From the NCBI RefSeq assembly GCF_050947875.1, contig NC_134569.1:261403100-261467099 (forward strand): 64,000 bases of DNA, read 5' to 3'. Below the pieces are notes generated by a model. It was not told the DNA's origin. It ran no database searches and saw only the letters and a program-made list of their open reading frames with translations. Of the stretch, positions 32,540-45,927 are shown in pieces (position 1 is the first letter of the stretch; every line of letters starts with the position of its first letter). The translations under genes were made by a program, and so were the position numbers. This DNA comes from Dermacentor variabilis. Its lineage: Eukaryota; Arthropoda; Arachnida; Ixodida; Ixodidae.

Positions 32540-33501
32540 CTAAAATGTGCTGCGGCGAATAAGTAGTACGTTTGTATTGAGTGAATAAACAAGTGGTTTT
32601 TACAACAGTGCCGAAATAAACGCGCGCCATGCATCAGTCTACCACACGTAACAGCGTCGGAACAAAAAGTACCTGATTCACAGAGGCCGCGTATCCCACT
32701 TATGAGTCTTAAAGGGTATTATAGATAAGTCAAAATTTCAGACACATAGAAATATGTTTGTATGTTTACGTTTGTACTCCTTGCCTAATAAGGCTGCGAG
32801 AACTTTCACAAAAGAAAGTAATTTACAACACACAAACGCAAAGAACACAGACGAGTGGCCTCCTTTTCAACTCGGTCGTCATGAAACTGACATATATAGC
32901 ACGAAAAAAAAACGTGAACATGCTGTGTGTTAGCATCGTAAACTTCATACTAGGCAAGAATCAGACCATAATCCCACGACAGCCGCTAATCAGATCAAAA
33001 CAGGAGCACAAGTCTGTGAAAGCGCAAATAGACCCTCTAAGCCACTCTGCTCCCCCACCACCCCCGCTGCACAGCTGCACCACTCGTACCAAACACACAT
33101 TCAGCGCCGAACAGTGGGCGGGCGACGCCGTCGCATTTACATGACTTGTAGCGTGCAGCACATCCTTCGATGTCCGTCGAGCAAACTCGGACACGGCGGC
33201 ACCACATCGCGGTTTCGCAGAACTTCGCTGCCGAGGCGCTAGGCCACTAGGCCACTTCGACAGTTCAATTGTCACCACCGCCGAGTTTTCAAGGAAGTTT
33301 ACAGGTCCCACAACGCAGATTCTGTACTACCAGAGCACACAGATGCAAAAGCCGCACTGCCACACCATCACCACTCACGGATTTCCGCCAAATAACACAG
33401 AACCTAGAACGAACGAAGCACCGCAAGCACAATCGCATAAGCAACGTTGGACAATGTGCGGTCCGCGCGGGCCAAAGAAAGATCATGTCCAGGACGAACA
33501 C
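32540..33501. other. Anonymous stretch, CpG-richer on the right
   Basis: No gene recognised. From about 33040 the sequence is GC-rich, with short frames on both strands (32961-33311 minus, 33269-33550 plus) that lack recognisable domains. An A-box-like word occurs near 33240 on the minus strand, but no B box follows. Confidence 0.4.
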
Positions 33502-33603
33502 GCCATGGCGTCGCTCGGCGCCACCACCGAGCCTTCTCAAAAATCCCTAAATGATCCTTTCCCTAGGCACCTATGATTGGGTCACGTCAGGGATTTTTTA
33601 CGA
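33502..33603. repeat. Dispersed repeat, copy 2 (inverted match to 22.2 kb)
   Basis: Complementary to 22213-22320. Within it AAAATCCCT (near 33539) and AGGGATTTT (near 33588) form a small hairpin about 60 bp wide. Confidence 0.6.
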
Positions 33604-33832
33604 GGTTTAGATGCACGCTAGAGTTAAGGACGAGCACATCATAATTGGATTTCTCCGCTTTTTCTGCGCATGCGCGAGGAGCAGTGGTTGCGAGAGAGAA
33701 ATGTGGGGACTTTCGGTCCTTGATATTTCTCTTCACCTAGGTACTACGAGGAAGAAAGTTGTTAGCTCCGTTTGTCCCTATCGAGCTGGCCGACAGAATG
33801 CGTGGCCGGCAAGGCGAAGAAGCTGTGTCCGA
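33604..33832 (+). promoter_or_regulatory. Candidate promoter and first exon
   Basis: A palindromic NRF1-like site TGCGCATGCGCG (33665-33676) lies in CpG-rich sequence. About 155 bp downstream the sequence reads CCGAG followed by GTAAGT (33833-33838), a perfect splice-donor consensus. An ATG near 33799 would give a 12-residue first coding segment. No downstream exon with a recognisable protein was found, so this could equally be a non-coding transcript or chance. Confidence 0.3.
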
Positions 33833-33836
33833 GGTA

Positions 33837-34560
33837 AGTTGCTATTTTGTTGCGACGGTAGCATATTAAATTTTTATAGTCGCAGGGTGACGTTTGGAAG
33901 TTAGGTGTCTTATCGGATGACTTTAGTGGCAAAGCATTACATCGTGCCCGATGCATTGTTCATTTGTGTCGTTGAGTAAGGTCAGCATACCGCACACTTC
34001 AGGAGATTCGCGGGAACGGTAACAGTTTATGAGTTCAACTGCCGTGCCGATGCATTAGTTCTTAATGTAACTGAGCCTACAACACACTTGGAGAGCCGTG
34101 GGAATGGAACATTTTGTACTCTCTATGTGAAAGTACTAAAACGTGAGTCGCCATGTAATCTGAGCCATAGATCGCTGTGAGAACTGTACAGCCACACTGG
34201 CAAAACACTACGCCCTGCTGACGAATACGGAACAAATGTACGCTAAGGAAAAATGGTCGTCAGGCAATTTCATAGCAGTTGACCATTGTGAAAGCTGTAC
34301 AGTAACACTGATATAGGCTACGTTGTGCACATTCGTAGTGATTCTGAGGTGCTTGTGCGCAAGGGTAATTAATGAAGGAGTGCGTATTACTAATCCCGGC
34401 TGTTACGATGTCTAGCTCATATACGGGCGCTCATATAACAAGGGCTCAGATCGCTACAAGCGCGCGCGAAATAGCTCTGAAAACCTGGAAGTACACTTGT
34501 TTCGCGTCTCCGTGCTTGTACTGCGACAGGAGACGTAACGGCAGGTGTGCACGTTTATCA
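33837..34560. other. Anonymous stretch
   Basis: No gene or repeat recognised. Confidence 0.45.
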
Positions 34561-34615
34561 CACTATATCCTTTGACAGTGGCTGCTTTTCACTCTTGGTA
34601 TACTTCGCCGCTATA
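34561..34615 (-). repeat. Dispersed ~65-bp repeat, diverged copy
   Basis: The complement reads GCGGCGAAGTATACCAAGAG, then AAAAGCAGCCACTGTCAAAG, matching the family at 32381 with more substitutions. Confidence 0.55.
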
Positions 34616-36544
34616 CACTGCGCATGCTTGGTTGCGCGACAACAGCGGCTTGCGGCGAAGCTGACTTTAGGCAAACGCCATTATGCAACACTCGAGCCAT
34701 GTTGTCGTTCACTGCGGATAGAAAACGCATACACGTTCAAGCTATTTGAGCTGCATCATTTTGTCGAAGTTTACCCCTCTTTACTAAATGAAGAGGATAA
34801 CGTACGCCAGTGTGGGTGATCTAAAAGATTGATAAAAAGTCTGGTAACTTATTTGCAGTCAGTCAAAAACACTATTTATGCAGGTGTCCACGCTCCTGTA
34901 GAAAAAATGCAATTCAGTGATGACCCTCTGGAGAATGATTGGCACCTATGTAAGCACAGCCGGCTCATCAGTCACAAAGTAGGAGCCGAAGAAAACTTTT
35001 TAATGCTCATTATACGACATTTATAGCGATTCATTTGTGGTCAGCCAGTATCAAACGCATTGCACTGAACAGTGAGGCTTTGTTTTAATCCGCAATGCTT
35101 GTGTAGCGAACAGGAGAGCAAAAGAAGAAAACAATGTTTTCATACAAGGCAAGTAATCCGTGTAGTGGAATTGCGTTTATCGTTGGTGTAATATTGACGT
35201 ACTTAATTTCTGAAGTCCAACTTTTACTACAACTTAGTTTCCGTTGGTGCAGGTGCTTCTACTGGAAACATCCAAACTATGATTTATCAAATCAGTTTGC
35301 GGTCTTGTTGTTTTGGAAATTTTCCTCTGGTCTTAAGTCTTTTCTGAATCTGGAAGAGGTGACTGATTGCACATTTCATCTCGAGATAGCTCACACACAT
35401 CCAGCAACACAGTTTACCACACTTTGTTGGGTGCAGATGATCATTGCAAATTAAGTCATTTTGTGAGGCACCGATGTAATGCCGCTCACTCTTGCCACAG
35501 AACTTTTTCAACTTGTACTGTACTTCTTTCTTCCACCTTTCATTTGCAGCACCAGGGCTAAGGCACAAGAGCAATAACATTTCGAGCAGAAAATGCTGGC
35601 TCCTTGGCATCTGATCTCCCTGTTCATTTGCTACTTTTTTGCAATTTTGTTATGTGACGCTCTGGCCTTCACACTGTCAGATTGTTCTCCTTCATACGTT
35701 TTCTTGTACTCTTTCTGTCCGCTTCTTCCTCGACATACCATACATGCCTTCAGTCATGTGCAATTGATCGATGCAGTCTTGTCCTTTTGTCTCTCTCCTC
35801 CAGTAGCTGGAATTTTCGACAACGACTCCCCAGCATTATTTTACTTTTTTATGGTAGTGCCTGACTATCTGGAGCTGATGTAACACGTTCACATTGCAAT
35901 GGTTTATTAAGCCACATACATAAATCATTACTTGCTGTATAAAACCTTGAACTTCCAGCGCTTCCACAAAATTCATGCAGAAGTGGAAACAAAGATTAGA
36001 CTTCATTCTTCACCACAGCTTACCATGTCTGCATCAAAGCTTGATATTACTAACACGTCTGCAGTGTTGTTGCCCGTGCTTCCTGAACAGCAAAGCCAGT
36101 TGCTCCAGTTCACAAGGCGAGAACAACTGCGAAATGATTGAGCTATCTGCTTGTGGTGCAATTTGTTGCCACAGGCTGTACAAGGTCATGGCTTGTGTTA
36201 ACGGCTGCAGAAACCGCATCTTCTTGCCTGGTGCATTCCTTTGTCATGCATTGAACGTGTCAACTTCCGTTTCCTTTGCTATTTTTAGAGCGAAGCTGTA
36301 TATGGCTAGGCTCTGACCAAAAGTTCGTACATCGACAGGGTGTGTAGAAAAAGTTGTGTCGACAAAATTGAATCCACAGTAGCTTGCTCAGTATATCCAC
36401 AGAATCCCGTCGTGCTTAGTGGCTCCGGAGTGTATGGCGGAATAATACAACGTCAGTATGTACCCACCAATGTCTGTGCCTTGTTTCCTTGTGAAGTCCA
36501 CATCGCTCTAGCGACCTTATTAGCAGTTTTACTTTGGTCCTACT
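34616..36544. other. Anonymous stretch
   Basis: No gene supported. A pyrimidine-rich tract ending in TTTGCAG (35544-35550) looks like a splice acceptor, but neither side carries a convincing coding exon. Confidence 0.4.
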
Positions 36545-36681
36545 ATGGCCAGGACGCACGTAGTCCGTACAGAAGAAGAACAACGTGCATGTAAAGAGCA
36601 TCGGTGTAAGCAACCGCGTGCGTGGGCGTGAAGGCGAAGGGCTGCTGCTATAGCCGAACGCGTCTTTTCCGCAGATCCGTA
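36545..36681 (+). pseudogene. Fragment of an Arg/Glu-rich protein
   Basis: From ATG 36545 the frame gives MARTHVVRTEEEQRACKEH, then a stop, then RRRAAAIAERVFSADP and a second stop. The charged RTEEEQRA style resembles a low-complexity protein I associate with arthropod repetitive sequence, but I cannot name the family. Two in-frame stops within 45 codons make it a pseudogene if it was ever a gene. Confidence 0.3.
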
Positions 36682-37337
36682 ATGTTGGATAGCTGCTCTG
36701 TGACCGATGAAGAAGAGCGTGCCCATGAGAATCACCTTTGCGAACAGAAGCGGGGGTGGGCGCGAAAGCATCGGCGACCAATTGCAGTATATCACAGTGA
36801 CCACAAAGCAATGGTTACCATGCTGACAAAGTAAATAGAAAATAAAAGAGAACAACGAAGTTGTGTGTGTGTCTTTAATCAAATATAGCAAATAAGCATA
36901 TACAACAATATACTTATCAACAAGTACAGCTTAAGCTGGTCTTCCATCTTCACATAGAGGAAGGGCTCTGTATTGTATTTTTTTATCATTCGTCATCAAA
37001 CTTGTGCGTTTTCTTTTTGTAATGCTGCTGCCTATTTCGTGGCATTACTATTTTCTCTGCTTTCGCCTATTCTGGAGCAGTTGCTGGCCTTGTCTCTTGC
37101 CTAGGTGTTGGTCCGCATGACATGCAAGAGATGCCATAGACAGATTAGTCATAGGGTGTTCAACGTAAGAGCACGTCAAAATTACTGGTGTTTTTCATTT
37201 TTAGGCAGGCTTTTTTGAACTCTTGCCTGATAAAACCTCGCTTTGTTGATAAAGTTGTGATTACGTTTGACATAAACATCTAAAATTAACCTCGCACTAC
37301 ACTTCAGTTTTGTTAACTCTAATATTTCAGTAATCAC
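36682..37337. other. Anonymous AT-rich stretch
   Basis: No gene or repeat recognised. Confidence 0.45.
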
Positions 37338-39052
37338 TCAATACAGGGTGCCTACCGGAAGATTGGAAATCAGCATTAGTGATACTGGTATTTAAATCTG
37401 GTGATACAGCAGACCCTAATATTTACAGACCTATATCACTGACATTTATTTGCTGCAAATTACTAGAACACATTCTATACTCTCACATTATAGTCTATCT
37501 TAACGATAATAACCTGCTCCTCAATAACCAACATGGTTTTCGCAAAATCGCTCATATCAGAAGCAACTTTATGAACTTGTAACAGATATTCACATTTCTT
37601 TGCAGAGATTGATTAGTACAGACGCCATTTTCATTCAGTTTTCTAAAGCTTTCGACCGAGTACCTCATAATTGACTAAAACTGAAAGTTCGAAACCTACA
37701 GCTTGACTACAACACGACGCGATGGATTGAGCAGTTCCTAACGAACCGACTTCAAATAATTAGTGTCAGCAACTGCTTTTCTAACCGCACTCACGTCACT
37801 TAGGGAGTTCCTCAAGGATCCGTCCTTGGGCCACATCTATTTTTAATATACATCAATGACATCGCAACTAATATTACCTCACAAATACGTTTCTTCGCAG
37901 ATGACTGCGTCTTGTATAATGAAATAAGCTGCCCTGCCAACATCTCTGTGCTGCGGTCTGGTTTAACAAAACTAACTGACTGGTGTGACACATGGCAGAT
38001 GGAAATTAGCATAGCCAAAGCTAAACACGTAAGATTTGCTTCGATAACTCGACCTACCTCTGACCAATATACAATACGCTGTATTTCTGTTGACTCTGTA
38101 CCTTCAATCAAGTACTTGGGTGCCCTGCTTACCTCCAATTTAAGCTGGAATGCTCACATTGAAAACATCACCACAAAAGCATGCAAAAATCTTGGTTACC
38201 TGAAACGGCACTTACACCTTGCTAACACAGATACTAGACTTCGCGCATACAATTCTCTTATCTGGCCTTCTTTAGAATATGCGTCCCTAATTTGGCTCCC
38301 CCATCACTCTAATCTCATGAACCTACTCGAATCAGTTCAAAATACAGATGAGCGGTTCATCTTAACTCCATACTCTCGATATCAAAGTGTGTCCACCTTC
38401 ACATGACATGTGCCGGAAATTATCATGGTTGTCCTTCTTCGATAGCCTTTGCCACAGCAACATTGCATTCACTCGAGCCCATATTCTTCCCGCTCCCCAC
38501 ATTTCGACCCGCATAGACCATGTTCATAAAGTAAAACCCATATTTGCCAGGACTAACGCTTATCAAAATTCGCCTCTAGTTTTATCTGTTGCCGAATGGA
38601 ACTAGAATCATCATCATTTCATGCAGCACTGATTACCTTTTTAGAGTGTATCAACCTTGCCACATTTCCTTGCATATTTACTTAAACAGTGTTTTTATGT
38701 GCTTGGCATTGTATAAGATTCATTCCGTTTCATCTGATATGTATCTGTGTAGACTGTTTAGCTAAATCATCATTCGATTGTATTCTTAAAGTCATTTTCT
38801 GATGGGTACTGATTGTTTGCATCAAACAATGTATAAACTTCGTTACCCTTTAGTTTCTTTTTTTCTTTCTTTGTTTCTTTCTTTCTTTTTTGTTTGCTTC
38901 TGCTAGACGTTTACACCATTTCTTATGGTTCCTAATGGCTTCATATATTTGCATTGTATACATTTCATTCATGCATGAACTTTTTTGTCCCCCCCTCTAT
39001 GTAATGCCCTAACGGGCCCTTAGTGTACTCAAATAAATAAACAAGTTGTTTC
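37338..39052 (+). mobile_element. LINE-D, 5'-truncated non-LTR retrotransposon
   Basis: A LINE fragment of the broad CR1/L2/Jockey group that begins inside the RT domain. The 3' untranslated region is AT-rich, with a TTTC/TTTG-rich tract near 38864-38894. It ends with AAATAAATAAA (39035-39045), a typical simple A-rich LINE end. Its protein is unrelated in detail to LINE-A, RTE or LINE-E. Confidence 0.85.
37345..38606 (+). pseudogene. LINE-D reverse transcriptase
   Basis: The fingers segment reads LPEDWKSALVILVFKSGD and YRPISLTFICCKLLEHIL, followed by NNQHGFRK near 37530. After frame breaks and a stop at 37801-37803 the palm is open from 37804 to 38404: GVPQGSVLGPHLFLIYIND, then FFADDCVLY near 37895-37920 with both catalytic Asp residues kept. 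It continues IKYLGALLTSNLSWNAHI and PSLEYASLIW. Beyond 38404 the frame shifts and the tail (SRIDHVHKVKPIFARTN near 38505-38560) is in another frame. The 5' half of the ORF, including the endonuclease, is missing. Confidence 0.88.
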
Positions 39053-39817
39053 CAATGACAAAATTTTTTCTACGTCTAAAGTTCACACTTCTGCCAACAA
39101 GGTGGACACACGACTCAAAGCACTTTGAAACTTTATAGGTCTTGCTTCACACTTTCCCCCTTGGTTTGGCATTTTATCCCCATTTTTGATCTCATTAATC
39201 TGGCTGCTGTGCGGGACTACCGAACTTGCTACTTAGTACTCAGCACGAAAAAATGCTTTAAACCACTGTGTTGTCCACTCGCCTCACCATGCCGCTGTGT
39301 GGTTTTGATCAGAATTTTCCATCATAAGTACACTGTTACAAACACACATATGACAAGAAAATTACCCTATATGCAAGCAAAGCACTGTTGAAAGCCGAGT
39401 TAAATACTTCACCAAAAGAACTGTTTTCACCTCCAGTCCACTCTTTTTAGTCTGTTGTCTAAACATCCTGCCAAATACTGTCATTGGTATGGTGTCCTGT
39501 GGCAAATGTTCTTTGTCAGTAGACCTGAATTGTTATGTCTGCCAGCGCAAGTAATATGCCTGGAAATGTACTATGGTGGTGTCCTGTCTTCTTAAGGATG
39601 ACCAATTTTCCTGGAAACCATAGTAGCCAAAAGAATGGCATTTAAAATGTTCATCACCAAGGTCCTGCAGAAGAGCAGAGCCCAGTGTTTGAGCCTCGAT
39701 CACTCCATAGAATACCTGCATATCATTTGTGCTCAATTAACCTCGCTACTAACCTTGCTGCAAAACTTTTTCCAATGGCAATGCCTAGAATGTTGGTCAA
39801 TTTTCGATGCCCTGACC
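39053..39817. other. Anonymous stretch
   Basis: No gene or repeat recognised. Confidence 0.45.
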
Positions 39818-40409
39818 TATAGTCGGATGCAACTTTAGAAAAAAGGGGAGGCCCCCCCAGATGACCGAAGCGCGACAGCCAATTGCCTCCGCGACTAAAA
39901 TAGTCCTGCTCGAAAAATCGTGCTCCTGAAACGCGCAATTTTCGGTATAAATAAAGATTTTGGTATTTTGATGAGTGGTTCAGTACAGCTGTCATGTGCT
40001 ACAGCCCATGCCAGAGAGCGACATAAAAATACCCCCGTGCCTTCATAACGCTGCCTGTCGTGTGCTCTTTAGCTTCATTGCAAGTGACAAAAGTAGAAAT
40101 AGCAGCTCTGCATGGCTTTTGAGCTTGTTCGCAAGAACATGGCGTATCTACTAATCGTTTTCCATGCTTAAAATGAATCATTTGCTATTGAAAATGTACT
40201 TATATAAAACAATGCATTGATCGCTGAAGCACAGAGTTGACGCAACTTGGCCCAGTTAGAAGCGCGGGCGGCCATCTTCTTCGTCGGCGGGGCCACCGGC
40301 CGTCCGGCTCATGACGTCAGTGCAGAGTGCGCGCCCATTGCTGGATGCTCGTGTGCATCCGCATCGAAGGAGTAAACGCCCCTTTTTTCTAAACTTGTAT
40401 CCGACTATA
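39818..40409. mobile_element. Candidate MITE with ~28-bp terminal inverted repeats
   Basis: The interval 39822-40405 (584 bp) starts GTCGGATGCAACTTTAG and ends with CTAAACTTGTATCCGAC. The arms continue inward to an AAAAAAGGGG/CCCCTTTTTT block with only about two mismatches. TATA stands on both sides (39818-39821 and 40406-40409), consistent with a TA or TATA target duplication as in Tc1/mariner-like elements. No protein frame is present. Inside are a YY1-like AAGATGGCCGCC on the minus strand (40267-40278) and a CRE palindrome TGACGTCA (40312-40319). Confidence 0.75.
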
Positions 40410-43999
<3,590 letters not shown>

Positions 44000-44418
44000 A
44001 ATGTACACCTATGGTTCACATATAATCAGAGCTGTCTATACAAATTGAAAACGAAGCCTCAGGTGGCTTGGGGTGAAGCCCACTTCCAGATTCCTGCCTG
44101 GGGCTATAGTATTGAATAATTACCCCTTCAAATCAGTAAAATTACAAATCTTGATTCATGAGGTCCTAGGAAATGTTTGTGCACATCAGCAGCTGTGAAA
44201 TGTCATAACCTCACCTAACATTCGACCTCATTCAACCTCAAGTTCGTCCATGGGGCTGTCGTTGCCGTAGCTAAAAAATTTGAATAGCCAACCAACGTCG
44301 CATCACTTTGGGAAGTTGAGATCAGCTTAGGTCGACTTCATTATTTCAGCCTTGTGAACCTTGTGAGTTTGGCCATCTTTGCATGGAAGTCTACATTCTG
44401 TGCCCCCTGTTGAGTCCT
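44000..44418. other. Anonymous stretch
   Basis: No gene or repeat recognised. Confidence 0.45.
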
Positions 44419-45407
44419 GGGGCGCTATAACGTAAAATGATTCCAAACTTTTATATTCCAATTCTGCAATCTGCCCACCACAATTGCTCAAAACTTTTTC
44501 GGGCCACTCCCAACTTCGCCTGTCTGTCACGCGACGTAACGAAAACCGAGAAAGCTCCCCGTCTGATATAACGTGTGCACACTGATTATGCATGATGAAA
44601 CCGCACAAAAGAAAAAAAAGAGTACTCCTGATTCGACGCCTTTTCACCATTAGGCCTCTGCTATTGTTTCAATGTTTTCGGACTACACCACTTCACCTTT
44701 TTGTCAGTCAAACCTCACAACGCCGCGAAAACTCACTGTGTCAAAGTGACTTGTACGCGGAAAAATGCGTTAATATGAAGAACAAAACTGAAAATTTTTC
44801 TGAATAGCCAGAGACTGCCTCGCTCTGAAAGGAGTAGAAGATGGCTGCCCGCCGATCGCTCAGGCCCTCGCTAGTCGCACCTGCTGGTGAGCATGTATTT
44901 ATTTGCACATGATAAACATTTTTGCGTGGCAGTAAAACGTTATCGAGCCCTTTCGACACGTATACGGCATCGCTCTGCCAACTATTCCTTGCTGAGTATC
45001 CGTTTTAGCGGCATTCTTATCCTTCCGTTGCACGCCGCCGCAATTTTACACCGGCCACCGCAAGCTAAGTATGGTGAAGCGGACAAATCGGAGAAGCCGG
45101 CACCACCCTCTTCATGCGGCTATCTATTTTCTCTGTGCTGGTTGGGCCCCATCGAAACCCTCTCCCTTAGAACGTGCTCCTCACCTCTTGTCAGGCAATT
45201 AGACAAGAAAAACCACTTTGTGTAGGCAATGTTATTGGTCTTGAAAGCAAACAAAGGTGGCCTCGTATAAACGAGGAGAGTGTTTCATTGGGTTGTTCAG
45301 ACCAGGTTGCGGGTCACCGCCCAATGCTTGCGCTGGTGGTTACGTAAATTTGACGTCAGCAGATTGAAATCAGAGCAGTTCCGAATCATTTTACGTTATA
45401 GCGCCCC
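44419..45407. mobile_element. 989-bp interval with perfect 25-bp terminal inverted repeats
   Basis: The 25 bases at 44419-44443 (starting GGGGCGCTATAACG) are exactly complementary to 45383-45407 (ending CGTTATAGCGCCCC). This fits a non-autonomous DNA transposon or two solo ends. A clear target duplication is not seen; the base triplet CTG is a weak possibility. No transposase frame occurs. A YY1-like AAGATGGCTGCC (44838-44849) begins a short frame, MAARRSLRPSLVAPAG, that runs into a GTGAGC donor-like sequence. A CRE palindrome TGACGTCA lies at 45351-45358. Confidence 0.55.
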
Positions 45408-45429
45408 TGAACGTGCTTTACTTTAGGTG

Positions 45430-45927
45430 CGTTCGATTCGCCTGCACCACCTGAACCAATTCACGACGTGCTGCACCCCGCCATTCGTTCCAGCGGTGCA
45501 GCATTGGCACCCGCTGGACTACTCCGTTCGTTTCAAAAGGTGAAGGGCTGGTTCATGATTTTGCTGCGCCTACTCCGCTGTCGGTGCCGACTTGGATCAG
45601 GCTTACAGTTACAGCAGCAGTGCAGCCGACAACCCAGCACATGGGCGCAAGCGCCATTAAAAGCCCGCTTACGTAAGTCTGATGTGTCTACTAGTGTGGT
45701 TTCTAGTTATGGCCCACAAGCCGATCATACTTGTAGTTCAGGATCTTTCAAATTTACGCACTCTGCGCATATTAATCGGGCATAACATAACGCCTGCACC
45801 GTACTAGCACCTTGGCATTTGTTTCGAGTGTTGCGCTGTGCCTGCACTGCAGAAATTGACCTGCACATTTCTGAACTTCTCGTGAACAGCCGTTAACTGG
45901 TTCACAATGGTGCAGGCGAATCGAACT
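45430..45927. mobile_element. Candidate MITE with ~30-bp imperfect terminal inverted repeats
   Basis: The left end TTCGATTCGCCTGCACCA (45432-45449) is the complement of TGGTGCAGGCGAATCGAA near the right end (45908-45925), and the pairing extends further inward through GAACCA/TGGTTC. The interval is about 500 bp, carries no protein, and starts only 22 bp after the previous element. No sure target duplication was found. Confidence 0.55.

Noticed and set aside
33190..33262. Minus-strand A-box-like word suggesting another SINE or tRNA
   Set aside because: No B box follows at the right distance.
35287..35610. Minus-strand frame with C-N-D-H after a Trp and Lys-rich helix, resembling the end of a THAP domain
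   Set aside because: The N-terminal C-x2-4-C pair and the conserved Pro are missing and the Trp-to-Cys spacing is too long. A chance match is likelier.
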